Positions 21,487 to 34,636 of a stretch of DNA of 64,000 nt are shown piece after piece. Source of the DNA: Chaunax sp. Z400 (lineage: Eukaryota; Chordata; Actinopteri; Lophiiformes; Chaunacidae); NCBI GenBank assembly GCA_037577475.1, contig CM075192.1:1542197-1606196 (forward strand), given 5' to 3'. The notes below the pieces were generated by a model. The model was given only the letters and a program-made list of their open reading frames with translations. It did no database searches and had not been told where the DNA came from. Both the position numbers and the translations under genes were made by a program. Numbering within the stretch: the stretch's first letter is position 1; each line of letters begins with the position of its first letter.

Positions 21487-22889
21487 CGAGTCTCTACGAC
21501 CTTCCGTTCCCGAGATACAGACATTCAAAATACGCCCCTACTGGACATGTCATATCTCGGGAAAGGAAGGTCGCACAGACTCGGGACAAAGACTGGTATT
21601 CTCAGAGACCACATAAACCCCTAGACAGACGTTGGTCCCGAGTCTCTACGACCTTCCGTTTCCGAGATACACACATTCACTATAGGCGAACCAAACCCCA
21701 TTCACTTCAATGGGAAAATAAACTTGAGTATAACTCGGGAACGGAAGGTCGTAGAGACTCGGGACCATGATCCGTCGGACATAATTCGTGGTCTCTGAAC
21801 ACGCCAGACTTCTCCCCGAGTCTCTACGACCTTCCGTTCCCGAGATACAAAAATTCCAAAAATCACCAAAAATACATGTCATATCTCGGGAACCGTAAGT
21901 CGTAGAGACTCGGTTTACCCGCCGGCATTCTTGGAGACCCCATAAAACCATTGAAAGAGCTTATCCCCGAGTCTCTACGACCTTCCGTTCCCGAGATACA
22001 GACATTCAAAATACGCCCCTACTGGACATGTCATATCTCGGGAAAGGAAGGTCGCACAGACTCGGGACAAAGACTGGTGTTCTCAGAGACCACATAAACC
22101 CCTAGACGGACGTTGGTCCCGAGTCTCTACGACCTTCCGTTTCCGAGATACACACATTCACTATAGGCGAACCAAACCCCATTCACTTCAATGGGAAAAT
22201 AAACTTGAGTATAACTCGGGAACGGAAGGTCGTAGAGACTCGGGACCATGATCCGTCCGACATAATTCGTGGTCTCTGAACACGCCAGACTTCTCCACGA
22301 GTCTCTACGACCTTCCGTTCCCGAGATACAGACATTCAAAATACGCCCCTACTGGACATGTCATATCTCGGGAAAGGAAGGTCGCACAGACTCGGGACAA
22401 AGACTGGTGTTCTCAGACACCACATAAACCCCTAGACAGACGTTGGGCCCGAGTCTCTACGACCTTCCGTTTCCGAGATACACACATTCACTATAGGCGA
22501 ACCAAACCCCATTCACTTCAATGGGAAAATAAACTTGAGTATAACTCGGGAACGGAAGGTCGTAGAGACTCGGGACCATGATCCGTTGGACATAATTCGT
22601 GGTCTCTGAACACGCCAGACTTCTCCCCGAGTCTCTACGACCTTCCGTTCCCGAGATACAAAAATTCCAAAAATCACCAAAAATACATGTCATATCTCGG
22701 GAACCGTAAATCGTAGAGACTCGGTTTACCTGCTGACGTTCTTGGAGACCCCATAAAACCGTTGAAAGAGCTTATCCCCGAGTCTCTACGACCTTCCGTT
22801 CAAAAGTTACCAACCCGGGTAGGGCCCTCATTGAGTTTTTATCCCCTTAACCCTAACCCTAACCCTAACCCCTAACCCACACTTGTCCG
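21487..22889 (+). repeat. HOR cassette 16: AB-C'-(AB)2-C-D
   Basis: Units start at 21487, 21639, 21817 (C'), 21968, 22120, 22298, 22450, 22628 (C) and 22779 (D). Tract 22849-22878. The first A has CTGGTATTCTC and GACAGACGTTGGTCC, shared with cassette 21. The rest matches the end of cassette 13. Confidence 0.94.
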
Positions 22890-23817
22890 CGAGTCTCTAC
22901 GACCTTCCGTTCCCGAGATACAGACATTCAAAATACGCCCCTACTGGACATGTCATATCTCGGGAAAGGAAGGTCGCACAGACTCGGGACAAAGACTGGT
23001 GTTCTCAGAGACCACATAAACCCCTAGACGGACGTTGGTCCCGAGTCTCTACGACCTTCCGTTTCCGAGATACACACATTCACTATAGGCGAACCAAACC
23101 CCATTCACTTCAATGGGAAAATAAACTTGAGTATAACTCGGGAACGGAAGGTCGTAGAGACTCGGGACCATGATCCGTCCGACATAATTCGTGGTCTCTG
23201 AACACGCCAGACTTCTCCACGAGTCTCTACGACCTTCCGTTCCCGAGATACAGACATTCAAAATACGCCCGTACTGGACATGTCATATCTCGGGAAAGGA
23301 AGGTCGCACAGACTCGGGACAAAGACTGGTGTTCTCAGAGACCACATAAACCCCTAGACGGACGTTGGTCCCGAGTCTCTACGACCTTCCGTTTCCGAGA
23401 TACACACATTCACTATAGGCGAACCAAACCCCATTTGCTTCAATTGGAAAATAAACTTGAGTATAACTCGGGAACGGAAGGTCGTAGAGACTCGGGACCA
23501 TGATCCGTCGGACATAATTCGTGGTCTCTGAACACGCCAGACTGCTCCCCGAGTCTCTACGACCTTCCGTTCCCGAGATACAAAAATTCCAAAAATCACC
23601 AAAAGTACATGTCATATCTCGGGAACCGTAAGTCGTAGAGACTCGGTTTACCTGCTGACGTTCTTGGAGACCCCATAAAACCATTGAAAGAGCTTATCCC
23701 CGAGTCTCTACGACCTTCCGTTCAAAAGTTACCAACCCGGGTAGGGCCCCGATTGAGTTTTTATCCCCTTAACCCTAACCCTAACCCTAACCCTAACCCC
23801 TAACCCACACTTGTCCG
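22890..23817 (+). repeat. HOR cassette 17: (AB)2-C-D
   Basis: Units start at 22890, 23042, 23220, 23372, 23550 (C) and 23701 (D). Tract 23771-23806. The second B has ATTTGCTTCAATTGG and GACTGCTCC, and C has AAAAGTACATG. First of three similar 928-bp cassettes. It differs from the next two by ACGCCCGTACTGG in the second A and by ACCATTG in C, and it lacks GGGTCAAAG. Confidence 0.95.
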
Positions 23818-24745
23818 CGAGTCTCTACGACCTTCCGTTCCCGAGATACAGACATTCAAAATACGCCCCTACTGGACATGTCATATCTCGGGAAAGGAAG
23901 GTCGCACAGACTCGGGTCAAAGACTGGTGTTCTCAGAGACCACATAAACCCCTAGACGGACGTTGGTCCCGAGTCTCTACGACCTTCCGTTTCCGAGATA
24001 CACACATTCACTATAGGCGAACCAAACCCCATTCACTTCAATGGGAAAATAAACTTGAGTATAACTCGGGAACGGAAGGTCGTAGAGACTCGGGACCATG
24101 ATCCGTCCGACATAATTCGTGGTCTCTGAACACGCCAGACTTCTCCACGAGTCTCTACGACCTTCCGTTCCCGAGATACAGACATTCAAAATACGCCCCT
24201 ACTGGACATGTCATATCTCGGGAAAGGAAGGTCGCACAGACTCGGGACAAAGACTGGTGTTCTCAGAGACCACATAAACCCCTAGACGGACGTTGGTCCC
24301 GAGTCTCTACGACCTTCCGTTTCCGAGATACACACATTCACTATAGGCGAACCAAACCCCATTTGCTTCAATTGGAAAATAAACTTGAGTATAACTCGGG
24401 AACGGAAGGTCGTAGAGACTCGGGACCATGATCCGTCGGACATAATTCGTGGTCTCTGAACACGCCAGACTGCTCCCCGAGTCTCTACGACCTTCCGTTC
24501 CCGAGATACAAAAATTCCAAAAATCACCAAAAGTACATGTCATATCTCGGGAACCGTAAGTCGTAGAGACTCGGTTTACCTGCTGACGTTCTTGGAGACC
24601 CCATAAAACCGTTGAAAGAGCTTATCCCCGAGTCTCTACGACCTTCCGTTCAAAAGTTACCAACCCGGGTAGGGCCCCGATTGAGTTTTTATCCCCTTAA
24701 CCCTAACCCTAACCCTAACCCTAACCCCTAACCCACACTTGTCCG
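23818..24745 (+). repeat. HOR cassette 18: (AB)2-C-D
   Basis: Units start at 23818, 23970, 24148, 24300, 24478 (C) and 24629 (D). Tract 24699-24734. The first A has GGGTCAAAG and the second B has GACTGCTCC. I see no difference from cassette 19 on reading. Confidence 0.95.
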
Positions 24746-25673
24746 CGAGTCTCTACGACCTTCCGTTCCCGAGATACAGACATTCAAAATACGCCCCTAC
24801 TGGACATGTCATATCTCGGGAAAGGAAGGTCGCACAGACTCGGGTCAAAGACTGGTGTTCTCAGAGACCACATAAACCCCTAGACGGACGTTGGTCCCGA
24901 GTCTCTACGACCTTCCGTTTCCGAGATACACACATTCACTATAGGCGAACCAAACCCCATTCACTTCAATGGGAAAATAAACTTGAGTATAACTCGGGAA
25001 CGGAAGGTCGTAGAGACTCGGGACCATGATCCGTCCGACATAATTCGTGGTCTCTGAACACGCCAGACTTCTCCACGAGTCTCTACGACCTTCCGTTCCC
25101 GAGATACAGACATTCAAAATACGCCCCTACTGGACATGTCATATCTCGGGAAAGGAAGGTCGCACAGACTCGGGACAAAGACTGGTGTTCTCAGAGACCA
25201 CATAAACCCCTAGACGGACGTTGGTCCCGAGTCTCTACGACCTTCCGTTTCCGAGATACACACATTCACTATAGGCGAACCAAACCCCATTTGCTTCAAT
25301 TGGAAAATAAACTTGAGTATAACTCGGGAACGGAAGGTCGTAGAGACTCGGGACCATGATCCGTCGGACATAATTCGTGGTCTCTGAACACGCCAGACTG
25401 CTCCCCGAGTCTCTACGACCTTCCGTTCCCGAGATACAAAAATTCCAAAAATCACCAAAAGTACATGTCATATCTCGGGAACCGTAAGTCGTAGAGACTC
25501 GGTTTACCTGCTGACGTTCTTGGAGACCCCATAAAACCGTTGAAAGAGCTTATCCCCGAGTCTCTACGACCTTCCGTTCAAAAGTTACCAACCCGGGTAG
25601 GGCCCCGATTGAGTTTTTATCCCCTTAACCCTAACCCTAACCCTAACCCTAACCCCTAACCCACACTTGTCCG
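24746..25673 (+). repeat. HOR cassette 19: (AB)2-C-D
   Basis: Units start at 24746, 24898, 25076, 25228, 25406 (C) and 25557 (D). Tract 25627-25662. It has the same length and marks as cassette 18 and looks like a very recent tandem duplicate. Confidence 0.95.
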
Positions 25674-27557
25674 CGAGTCTCTACGACCTTCCGTTCCCGA
25701 GATACAGACATTCAAAATACGCCCCTACTGGACATGTCATATCTCGGGAAAGGAAGGTCGCACAGACTCGGGTCAAAGACTGGTGTTCTCAGAGACCACA
25801 TAAACCCCTAGACGGACGTTGGTCCCGAGTCTCTACGACCTTCCGTTTCCGAGATACACACATTCACTATAGGCGAACCAAACCCCATTCACTTCAATGG
25901 GAAAATAAACTTGAGTATAACTCGGGAACGGAAGGTCGTAGAGACTCGGGACCCTGATCCGTCGGACATAATTCGTGGTCTCTGAACACGCCAGACTTCT
26001 CCCCGAGTCTCTACGACCTTCCGTTCCCGAGATACAAACATTCCAAAAATCACGAAAAATACATGTCATATCTCGGGAACCGTAAGTCGTAGAGACTCGG
26101 TTTACCTGCCGGCATTCTTGGAGACCCCATAAAACCATTGAAAGAGCTTATCCCCGAGTCTCTACGACCTTCCGTTCCCGAGATACAGACATTCAAAATA
26201 CGCCCCTACTGGACATGCCATATCTCGGGAAAGGAAGGTCGCACAGACTCGGGACAAAGACTGGTGTTCTCAGAGACCACATAAACCCCTAGACGGACGT
26301 TGGTCCCGAGTCTCTACGACCTTCCGTTTCCGAGATACACACATTCACTATAGGCGAACCAAACCCCATTTGCTTCAATGGGAAAATAAACTTGAGTATA
26401 ACTCGGGAACGGAAGGTCGTAGAGACTCGGGACCATGATCCGTCCGACATAATTCGTGGTCTCTGAACACGCCACACTTCTCCACGAGTCTCTACGACCT
26501 TCCGTTCCCGAGATACAGACATTCAAAATACGCCCCTACTGGACATGTCATATCTCGGGAAAGGAAGGTCGCACAGACTCGGGACGAAGACTGGTGTTCT
26601 CAGAGACCACATAAACCCCTAGACGGACGTTGGTGCCGAGTCTCTACGACCTTCCGTTTCCGAGATACACACATTCACTATAGGCGAACCAAACCCCATT
26701 CACTTCAATGGGAAAATAAACTTGAGTATAACTCGGGAACGGAAGGTCGTAGAGACTCGGGACCATGATCCGTCGGACATAATTCGTGGTCTCTGAACAC
26801 GCCAGACTTCTCCCCGAGTCTCTACGACCTTCCGTTCCCGAGATACAAAAATTCCAAAAATCACCAAAAATACATGTCATATCTCGGGAACCGTAAGTCC
26901 TAGAGACTCGGTTTACCCGCTGGCATTCTTGGAGACCCCATAAAACCATTGAAAGAGCTTATCCCCGAGTCTCTACGACCTTCCGTTCCCGAGATACAGA
27001 CATTCAAAATACGCCCCTACTGGACATGTCATATCTCGGGAAAGGAAGGTCGCACAGAGTCGGGACAAAGACTGGTGTTCTCAGAGACCACATAAACCCC
27101 TAGACGGACGTTGGTCCCGAGTCTCTACGACCTTCCGTTTCCGAGATACACACATTCACTATAGGCGAACCAAACCCCATTTGCTTCAATTGGAAAATAA
27201 ACTTGAGTATAACTCGGGAACGGAAGGTCGTAGAGACTCGGGACCATGATCCGTCGGACATAATTCGTGGTCTCTGAACACGCCAGACTTCTCCCCGAGT
27301 CTCTACGACCTTCCGTTCCCGAGATACAAAAATTCCAAAAATCACCAAAAATACATGTCATATCTCGGGAACCGTAAGTCGTAGAGACTCGGTTTACCTG
27401 CTGACGTTCTTGGAGACCCCATAAAACCATTGAAAGAGCTTATCCCCGAGTCTCTACGACCTTCCGTTCAAAAGTTACCAACCCGGGTAGGGCCCCGATT
27501 GAGTTTTTATCCCCTTAACCCTAACCCTAACCCTAACCCCTAACCCACACTTGTCCG
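25674..27557 (+). repeat. HOR cassette 20: AB-C''-(AB)2-C'-AB-C-D
   Basis: Units start at 25674, 25826, 26004 (C''), 26155, 26307, 26485, 26637, 26815 (C'), 26966, 27118, 27296 (C) and 27447 (D). Tract 27517-27546. Shares CGGGTCAAAGAC, ACATGCCATATC, GTTGGTGCCGAG and AAGTCCTAGAG with cassette 15. It is 6 bp shorter because the tract has one fewer CCCTAA. Confidence 0.94.
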
Positions 27558-30500
27558 CGAGTCTCTACGACCTTCCGTTCCCGAGATACAGACATTCAAA
27601 ATACGCCCCTACTGGACATGTCATATCTCGGGAAAGGAAGGTCGCACAGACTCGGGACAAAGACTGGTATTCTCAGAGACCACATAAACCCCTAGACAGA
27701 CGTTGGTCCCGAGTCTCTACGACCTTCCGTTTCCGAGATACACACATTCACTATAGGCGAACCAAACCCCATTCACTTCAATGGGAAAATAAACTTGAGT
27801 ATAACTCGGGAACGGAAGGTCGTAGAGACTCGGGACCATGATCCGTCGGACATAATTCGTGGTCTCTGAACACGCCAGACTTCTCCCCGAGTCTCTACGA
27901 CCTTCCGTTCCCGAGATACAAAAATTCCAAAAATCACCAAAAATACATGTCATATCTCGGGAACCGTAAGTCGTAGAGACTCGGTTTACCCGCTGGCATT
28001 CTTGGAGACCCCATAAAACCATTGAAAGAGCTTATCCCCGAGTCTCTACGACCTTCCGTTCCCGAGATACAGACATTCAAAATACGCCCCTACTGGACAT
28101 GTCATATCTCGGGAAAGGAAGGTCGCACAGACTCGGGACAAAGACTGGTGTTCTCAGAGACCACATAAACCCCTAGACGGACGTTGGTCCCGAGTCTCTA
28201 CGACCTTCCGTTTCCGAGATTCACACATTCACTATAGGCGAACCAAACCCCATTCACTTCAATGGGAAAATAAACTTGAGTATAACTCGGGAACGGAAGG
28301 TCGTAGAGACTCGGGACCATGATCCGTCCGACATAATTCGTGGTCTCTGAACACGCCAGACTTCTCCACGAGTCTCTACGACCTTCCGTTCCCGAGATAC
28401 AGACATTCAAAATACGCCCCTACTGGACATGTCATATCTCGGGAAAGGAAGGTCGCACAGACTCGGGACAAAGACTGGTGTTCTCAGAGACCACATAAAC
28501 CCCTAGACGGACGTTGGTCCCGAGTCTCTACGACCTTCCGTTTCCGAGATTCACACATTCACTATAGGCGAACCAAACCCCATTCACTTCAATGGGAAAA
28601 TAAACTTGAGTATAACTCGGGAACGGAAGGTCGTAGAGACTCGGGACCATGATCCGTCCGACATAATTCGTGGTCTCTGAACACGCCAGACTTCTCCACG
28701 AGTCTCTACGACCTTCCGTTCCCGAGATACAGACATTCAAAATACGCCCCTACTGGACATGTCATATCTCGGGAAAGGAAGGTCGCACAGACTCGGGACA
28801 AAGACTGGTGTTCTCAGAGACCACATAAACCCCTAGACGGACGTTGGTCCCGAGTCTCTACGACCTTCCGTTTCCGAGATTCACACATTCACTATAGGCG
28901 AACCAAACCCCATTCACTTCAATGGGAAAATAAACTTGAGTATAACTCGGGAACGGAAGGTCGTAGAGACTCGGGACCATGATCCGTCCGACATAATTCG
29001 TGGTCTCTGAACACGCCAGACTTCTCCACGAGTCTCTACGACCTTCCGTTCCCGAGATACAGACATTCAAAATACGCCCCTACTGGACATGTCATATCTC
29101 GGGAAAGGAAGGTCGCACAGACTCGGGACAAAGACTGGTGTTCTCAGAGACCACATAAACCCCTAGACGGACGTTGGTCCCGAGTCTCTACGACCTTCCG
29201 TTTCCGAGATACACACATTCACTATAGGCGAACCAAACCCCATTCACTTCAATGGGAAAATAAACTTGACTATAACTCGGGAACGGAAGGTCGTAGAGAC
29301 TCGGGACCATGATCCGTCCGACATAATTCGTGGTCTCTGAACACTCCACACTTCTCCACGAGTCTCTACGACCTTCCGTTCCCGAGATACAGACATTCAA
29401 AATACGCCCCTACTGGACATGTCATATCTCGGGAAAGGAAGGTCGCACAGACTCGGGACGAAGACTGGTGTTCTCAGAGACCACATAAACCCCTAGACGG
29501 ACGTTGGTCCCGAGTCTCTACGACCTTCCGTTTCCGAGATACACACATTCACTATAGGCGAACCAAACCCCATTCACTTCAATGGGAAAATAAACTTGAG
29601 TATAACTCGGGAACGGAAGGTCGTAGAGACTCGGACATAATTCGTGGTCTCTGAACACGCCAGACTTCTCCCCGAGTCTCTACGACCTTCCGTTCCCGAG
29701 ATACAAACATTCCAAAAATCACGAAAAATACATGTCATATCTCGGGAACCGTAAGTCGTAGAGACTCGGTTTACCTGCCGGCATTCTTGGAGACCCCATA
29801 AAACCATTGAAAGAGCTTATCCCCGAGTCTCTACGACCTTCCGTTCCCGAGATACAGACATTCAAAATACGCCCCTACTGGACATGTCATATCTCGGGAA
29901 AGGAAGGTCCCACAGACTCGGGACAAAGACTGGTGTTCTCAGAGACCACATAAACCCCTAGACGGACGTTGGTCCCGAGTCTCTACGACCTTCCGTTTCC
30001 GAGATACACACATTCACTATAGGCGAACCAAACCCCATTCACTTCAATGGGAAAATAAACTTGAGTATAACTCGGGAACGGAAGGTCGTAGAGACTCGGG
30101 ACCATGATCCGTCCGACATAATTCGTGGTCTCTGAACACGCCAGACTTCTCCCCGAGTCTCTACGACCTTCCGTTCCCGAGATACAAAAATTCCAAAAAT
30201 CACCAAAAATACATGTCATATCTCGGGAACCGTAAGTCGTAGAGACTCGGTTTACCCGCTGGCATTCTTGGAGACCCCATAAAACCATTGAAAGAGCTTA
30301 TCCCCGAGTCTCTACGACCTTCCGTTCCCGAGATACAGACATTCAAAATACGCCCCTACTGGACATGTCATATCTCGGGAAAGGAAGGTCGCACAGACTC
30401 GGGACAAAGACTGGTGTTCTCAGAGACCACATAAACCCCTAGACGGACGTTGGTCCCGAGTCTCTACGACCTTCCGTTTCCGAGATTCACACATTCACTA

Positions 30501-31885
30501 TAGGCGAACCAAACCCCATTCACTTCAATGGGAAAATAAACTTGAGTATAACTCGGGAACGGAAGGTCGTAGAGACTCGGGACCATGATCCGTCCGACAT
30601 AATTCGTGGTCTCTGAACACGCCAGACTTCTCCACGAGTCTCTACGACCTTCCGTTCCCGAGATACAGACATTCAAAATACGCCCCTACTGGACATGTCA
30701 TATCTCGGGAAAGGAAGGTCGCACAGACTCGGGACAAAGACTGGTGTTCTCAGAGACCACATAAACCCCTAGACGGACGTTGGTCCCGAGTCTCTACGAC
30801 CTTCCGTTTCCGAGATTCACACATTCACTATAGGCGAACCAAACCCCATTCACTTCAATGGGAAAATAAACTTGAGTATAACTCGGGAACGGAAGGTCGT
30901 AGAGACTCGGGACCATGATCCGTCCGACATAATTCGTGGTCTCTGAACACGCCAGACTTCTCCACGAGTCTCTACGACCTTCCGTTCCCGAGATACAGAC
31001 ATTCAAAATACGCCCCTACTGGACATGTCATATCTCGGGAAAGGAAGGTCGCACAGACTCGGGACAAAGACTGGTGTTCTCAGAGACCACATAAACCCCT
31101 AGACGGACGTTGGTCCCGAGTCTCTACGACCTTCCGTTTCCGAGATTCACACATTCACTATAGGCGAACCAAACCCCATTCACTTCAATGGGAAAATAAA
31201 CTTGAGTATAACTCGGGAACGGAAGGTCGTAGAGACTCGGGACCATGATCCGTCCGACATAATTCGTGGTCTCTGAACACGCCAGACTTCTCCACGAGTC
31301 TCTACGACCTTCCGTTCCCGAGATACAGACATTCAAAATACGCCCCTACTGGACATGTCATATCTCGGGAAAGGAAGGTCGCACAGACTCGGGACAAAGA
31401 CTGGTGTTCTCAGAGACCACATAAACCCCTAGACGGACGTTGGTCCCGAGTCTCTACGACCTTCCGTTTCCGAGATACACACATTCACTATAGGCGAACC
31501 AAACCCCATTCACGTCAATGGGAAAATAAACTTGAGTATAACTCGGGAACGGAAGGTCGTAGAGACTCGGGACCCTGATCCGTCGGACATAATTCGTGGT
31601 CTCTGAACACGCCAGACTTCTCCCCGAGTCTCTACGACCTTCCGTTCCCGAGATACAAACATTCCAAAAATCACCAAAAATACATGTCATATCTCGGGAA
31701 CCGTAAGTCGTAGAGACTCGGTTTACCTGCTGGCGTTCTTGGAGACCCCATAAAACCATTGAAAGAGCTTATCCCCGAGTCTCTACGACATTCCGTTCAA
31801 AAGTTACCAACCCGGGTAGGGCCCCGATGAGTTTTTATCCCCTTAACCCTAACCCTAACCCTAACCCCTAACCCACACTTGTCCG
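27558..31885 (+). repeat. HOR cassette 21: 4.3-kb cassette with eleven AB dimers
   Basis: Order is AB-C'-(AB)5-C''-AB-C'-(AB)4-C-D. B units start at 27710, 28191, 28521, 28851, 29181, 29511, 29976, 30457, 30787, 31117 and 31447. C-type units start at 27888, 29673, 30154 and 31625, and D at 31776. Tract 31845-31874. Six B units carry GAGATTCACAC. The B at 29511 is 162 bp with the same 16-bp deletion as cassette 14. D reads GCCCCGATGAG, one base short, and its arm reads ACGACATTCCG. This is the longest cassette in the window. Confidence 0.94.
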
Positions 31886-32477
31886 CGAGTCTCTACGACC
31901 TTCCGTTCCCGAGATACAGACATTCAAAATACGCCCCTACTGGACATGTCATATCTCGGGAAAGGAAGGTCGCACAGACTCGGGACAAAGACTGGTGTTC
32001 TCAGAGACCACATAAACCCCTAGACGGACGTTGGTCCCGAGTCTCTACGACCTTCCGTTTCCGAGATACACACATTCACTATAGGGGAACCAAACCCCAT
32101 TCACTTCAATGGGAAAATAAACTTGAGTATAACTCGGGAATGGAAGGTCGTAGAGACTCGGGACCCTGATCCGTCGGACATAATTCGTGGTCTCTGAACA
32201 CGCCAGACTTCTCCCCGAGTCTCTACGACCTTCCGTTCCCGAGATACAAACATTCCAAAAATCACCAAAAATACATGTCATATCTCAGGAACCGTAAGTC
32301 GTAGAGACTCGGTTTACCTGCTGGCGTTCTTGGAGACCCCATAAAACCATTGAAAGAGCTTATCCCCGAGTCTCTACGACATTCCGTTCAAAAGTTACCA
32401 ACCCGGGTAGGGCCCCGATTGACTTTTTATCTCCTTAACCCTAATCCTAACCCTAACCCCTAACCCACACTTGTCCG
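31886..32477 (+). repeat. HOR cassette 22: A-B-C-D
   Basis: A starts at 31886, B at 32038, C at 32216 and D at 32367. Tract 32437-32466 with a CCTAATCC variant. B has ATAGGGGAACC and GGGAATGGAAGG. C has ATCTCAGGAACC and CTGCTGGCG. The D arm reads ACGACATTCCG, and D has GATTGACTTTTTATCTCC. Confidence 0.94.
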
Positions 32478-33227
32478 TGAGTCTCTACGACCTTCCGTTC
32501 CCGAGATACAGACATTCAAAATACGCCCCTACTGGACATGTCATATCTCATGAAAGGAAGGTCGCACAGACTCGGGACAAAGACTGGTGTTCTCAGAGAC
32601 CACATAAACCCCCTAGACGGACATTGGTCCCGAGTCTCTACGACCTTCCGTTCCCGAGATACACACATTCACTATAGGCGAACCAAACCCCATTCACTTC
32701 AATGGGAAAATAAACTTGAGTATAACTCGGGAACGGAAGGTCGTAGAGACTCGGGACCCTGATCCGTCGGACATAATTCGTGGTCTCTGAACACGCCAGA
32801 CTTCTCCCCGAGTCTCTACGACCTTCCTTTCCCGAGATACAAACATTCAAAAAATCACCAAAAATACATGTCATATCTCGGGAACCGTAAGTCGTAGAGA
32901 CTCGGTTTACCCGCTGGCATTCTTGGAGACCCCATAAAACCATTGAAAGAGCTTATCCCCGAGTCTCTACGACCTTCCGTTCCCGAGATACAAAAATTCC
33001 AAAAATCACCAAAAATACATGTCATATCTCGGGAACCGTAAGTCGTAGAGACTCGGTTTACCTGCTGACGTTCTTGGAGACCCCATAAAACCGTTGAAAG
33101 AGCTTATCCCCGAGTCTCTACGACCTTCCGTTCAAAAGTTACCAACCCGGGTAGGGCCCCCATTGAGTTTTTATCCCCCTAACCCTAACCCTAACCCTAA
33201 CCCTAACCCCTAACCCACACTTGTCCG
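32478..33227 (+). repeat. HOR cassette 23: A-B-C'-C-D
   Basis: A starts at 32478, B at 32631, C' at 32809, C at 32960 and D at 33111. Tract 33181-33216. A has TGTCCGTGAGTC at its start, ATCTCATGAAAGG, and one extra C before TAGACGG. B has an A/C-type left arm (CCGTTCCCGAG) in place of its usual CCGTTTCCGAG. C' has CCTTCCTTTCCCGAG. Related to cassettes 46-47. Confidence 0.93.
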
Positions 33228-34636
33228 CGAGTCTCTACGACCTTCCGTTCCCGAGATACAGACATTCAAAATACGCCCCTACTGGACATGTCATATCTCG
33301 GGAAAGGAAGGTCGCACAGACTCGGGACAAAGACTGGTGTTCTCAGAGACCACATAAACCCCTAGACGGACGTTGGTCCCGAGTCTCTACGACCTTCCGT
33401 TTCCGAGATACACACATTCACTATAGGCGAACCAAACCCCATTCACTTCAATGGGAAAATAAACTTGAGTATAACTCGGGAACGGAAGGTCGTAGAGACT
33501 CGGGACCATGATCCGTCCGACATAATTCGTGGTCTCTGAACACGCCAGACTTCTCCACGAGTCTCTACGACCTTCCGTTCCCGAGATACAGACATTCAAA
33601 ATACGCCCCTACTGGACATGTCATATCTCGGGAAAGGAAGGTCGCACAGACTCGGGACAAAGACTGGTGTTCTCAGAAACCACATAAACCCCTAGACGGA
33701 CGTTGGTCCCGAGTCTCTACGACCTTCCGTTTCCGAGATACACACATTCACTATAGGCGAACCAAACCCCATTCACTTCAATGGGAAAATAAACTTGAGT
33801 ATAACTCGGGAACGGAAGGTCGTAGAGACTCGGGACCATGATCCGTCCGACATAATTCGTTGTCTCTGAACACGCCAGACTTCTCCACGAGTCTCTACGA
33901 CCTTCCGTTCCCGAGATACAGACATTCAAAATACGCCCCTACTGGACATGTCATATCTCGGGAAAGGAAGGTCGCACAGACTCGGGACAAAGACTGGTGT
34001 TCTCAGAGACCACATAAACCCCTAGACGGACGTTGGTCCCGAGTCTCTACGACCTTCCGTTTCCGAGATACACACATTCACTATAGGCGAACCAAACCCC
34101 ATTCACTTCAATGGGAAAATAAACTTGAGTATAACTCGGGAACGGAAGGTCGTAGAGACTCGGGACCATGATCCGTCCGACATAATTCGTGGTCTCTGAA
34201 CACGCCAGACTTCTCCCCGAGTCTCTACGACCTTCCGTTCCCGAGATACAAAAATTCCAAAAATCACCAAAAATACATGTCATATCTCGGGAACCGTAAG
34301 TCGTAGAGACTCGGTTTACCCGCTGGCATTCTTGGAGACCCCATAAAACCATTGAAAGAGCTTATCCCCGAGTCTCTACGACCTTCCGTTCCCGAGATAC
34401 AAAAATTCCAAAAATCACCAAAAATACATGTCATATCTCGGGAACCGTAAGTCGTAGAGACTCGGTTTACCTGCTGACGTTCTTGGAGACCCCATAAAAC
34501 CGTTGAAAGAGCTTATCCCCGAGTCTCTACGACCTTCCGTTCAAAAGTTACCAACCCGGGTAGGGCCCCCATTGAGTTTTTATCCCCCTAACCCTAACCC
34601 TAACCCTAACCCTAACCCCTAACCCACACTTGTCCG
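33228..34636 (+). repeat. HOR cassette 24: (AB)3-C'-C-D
   Basis: Units start at 33228, 33380, 33558, 33710, 33888, 34040, 34218 (C'), 34369 (C) and 34520 (D). Tract 34590-34625. The second A has CAGAAACC and the second B CGTTGTCTC, the marks seen beside the A' hybrids, but the A here has a normal left arm. Confidence 0.94.
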
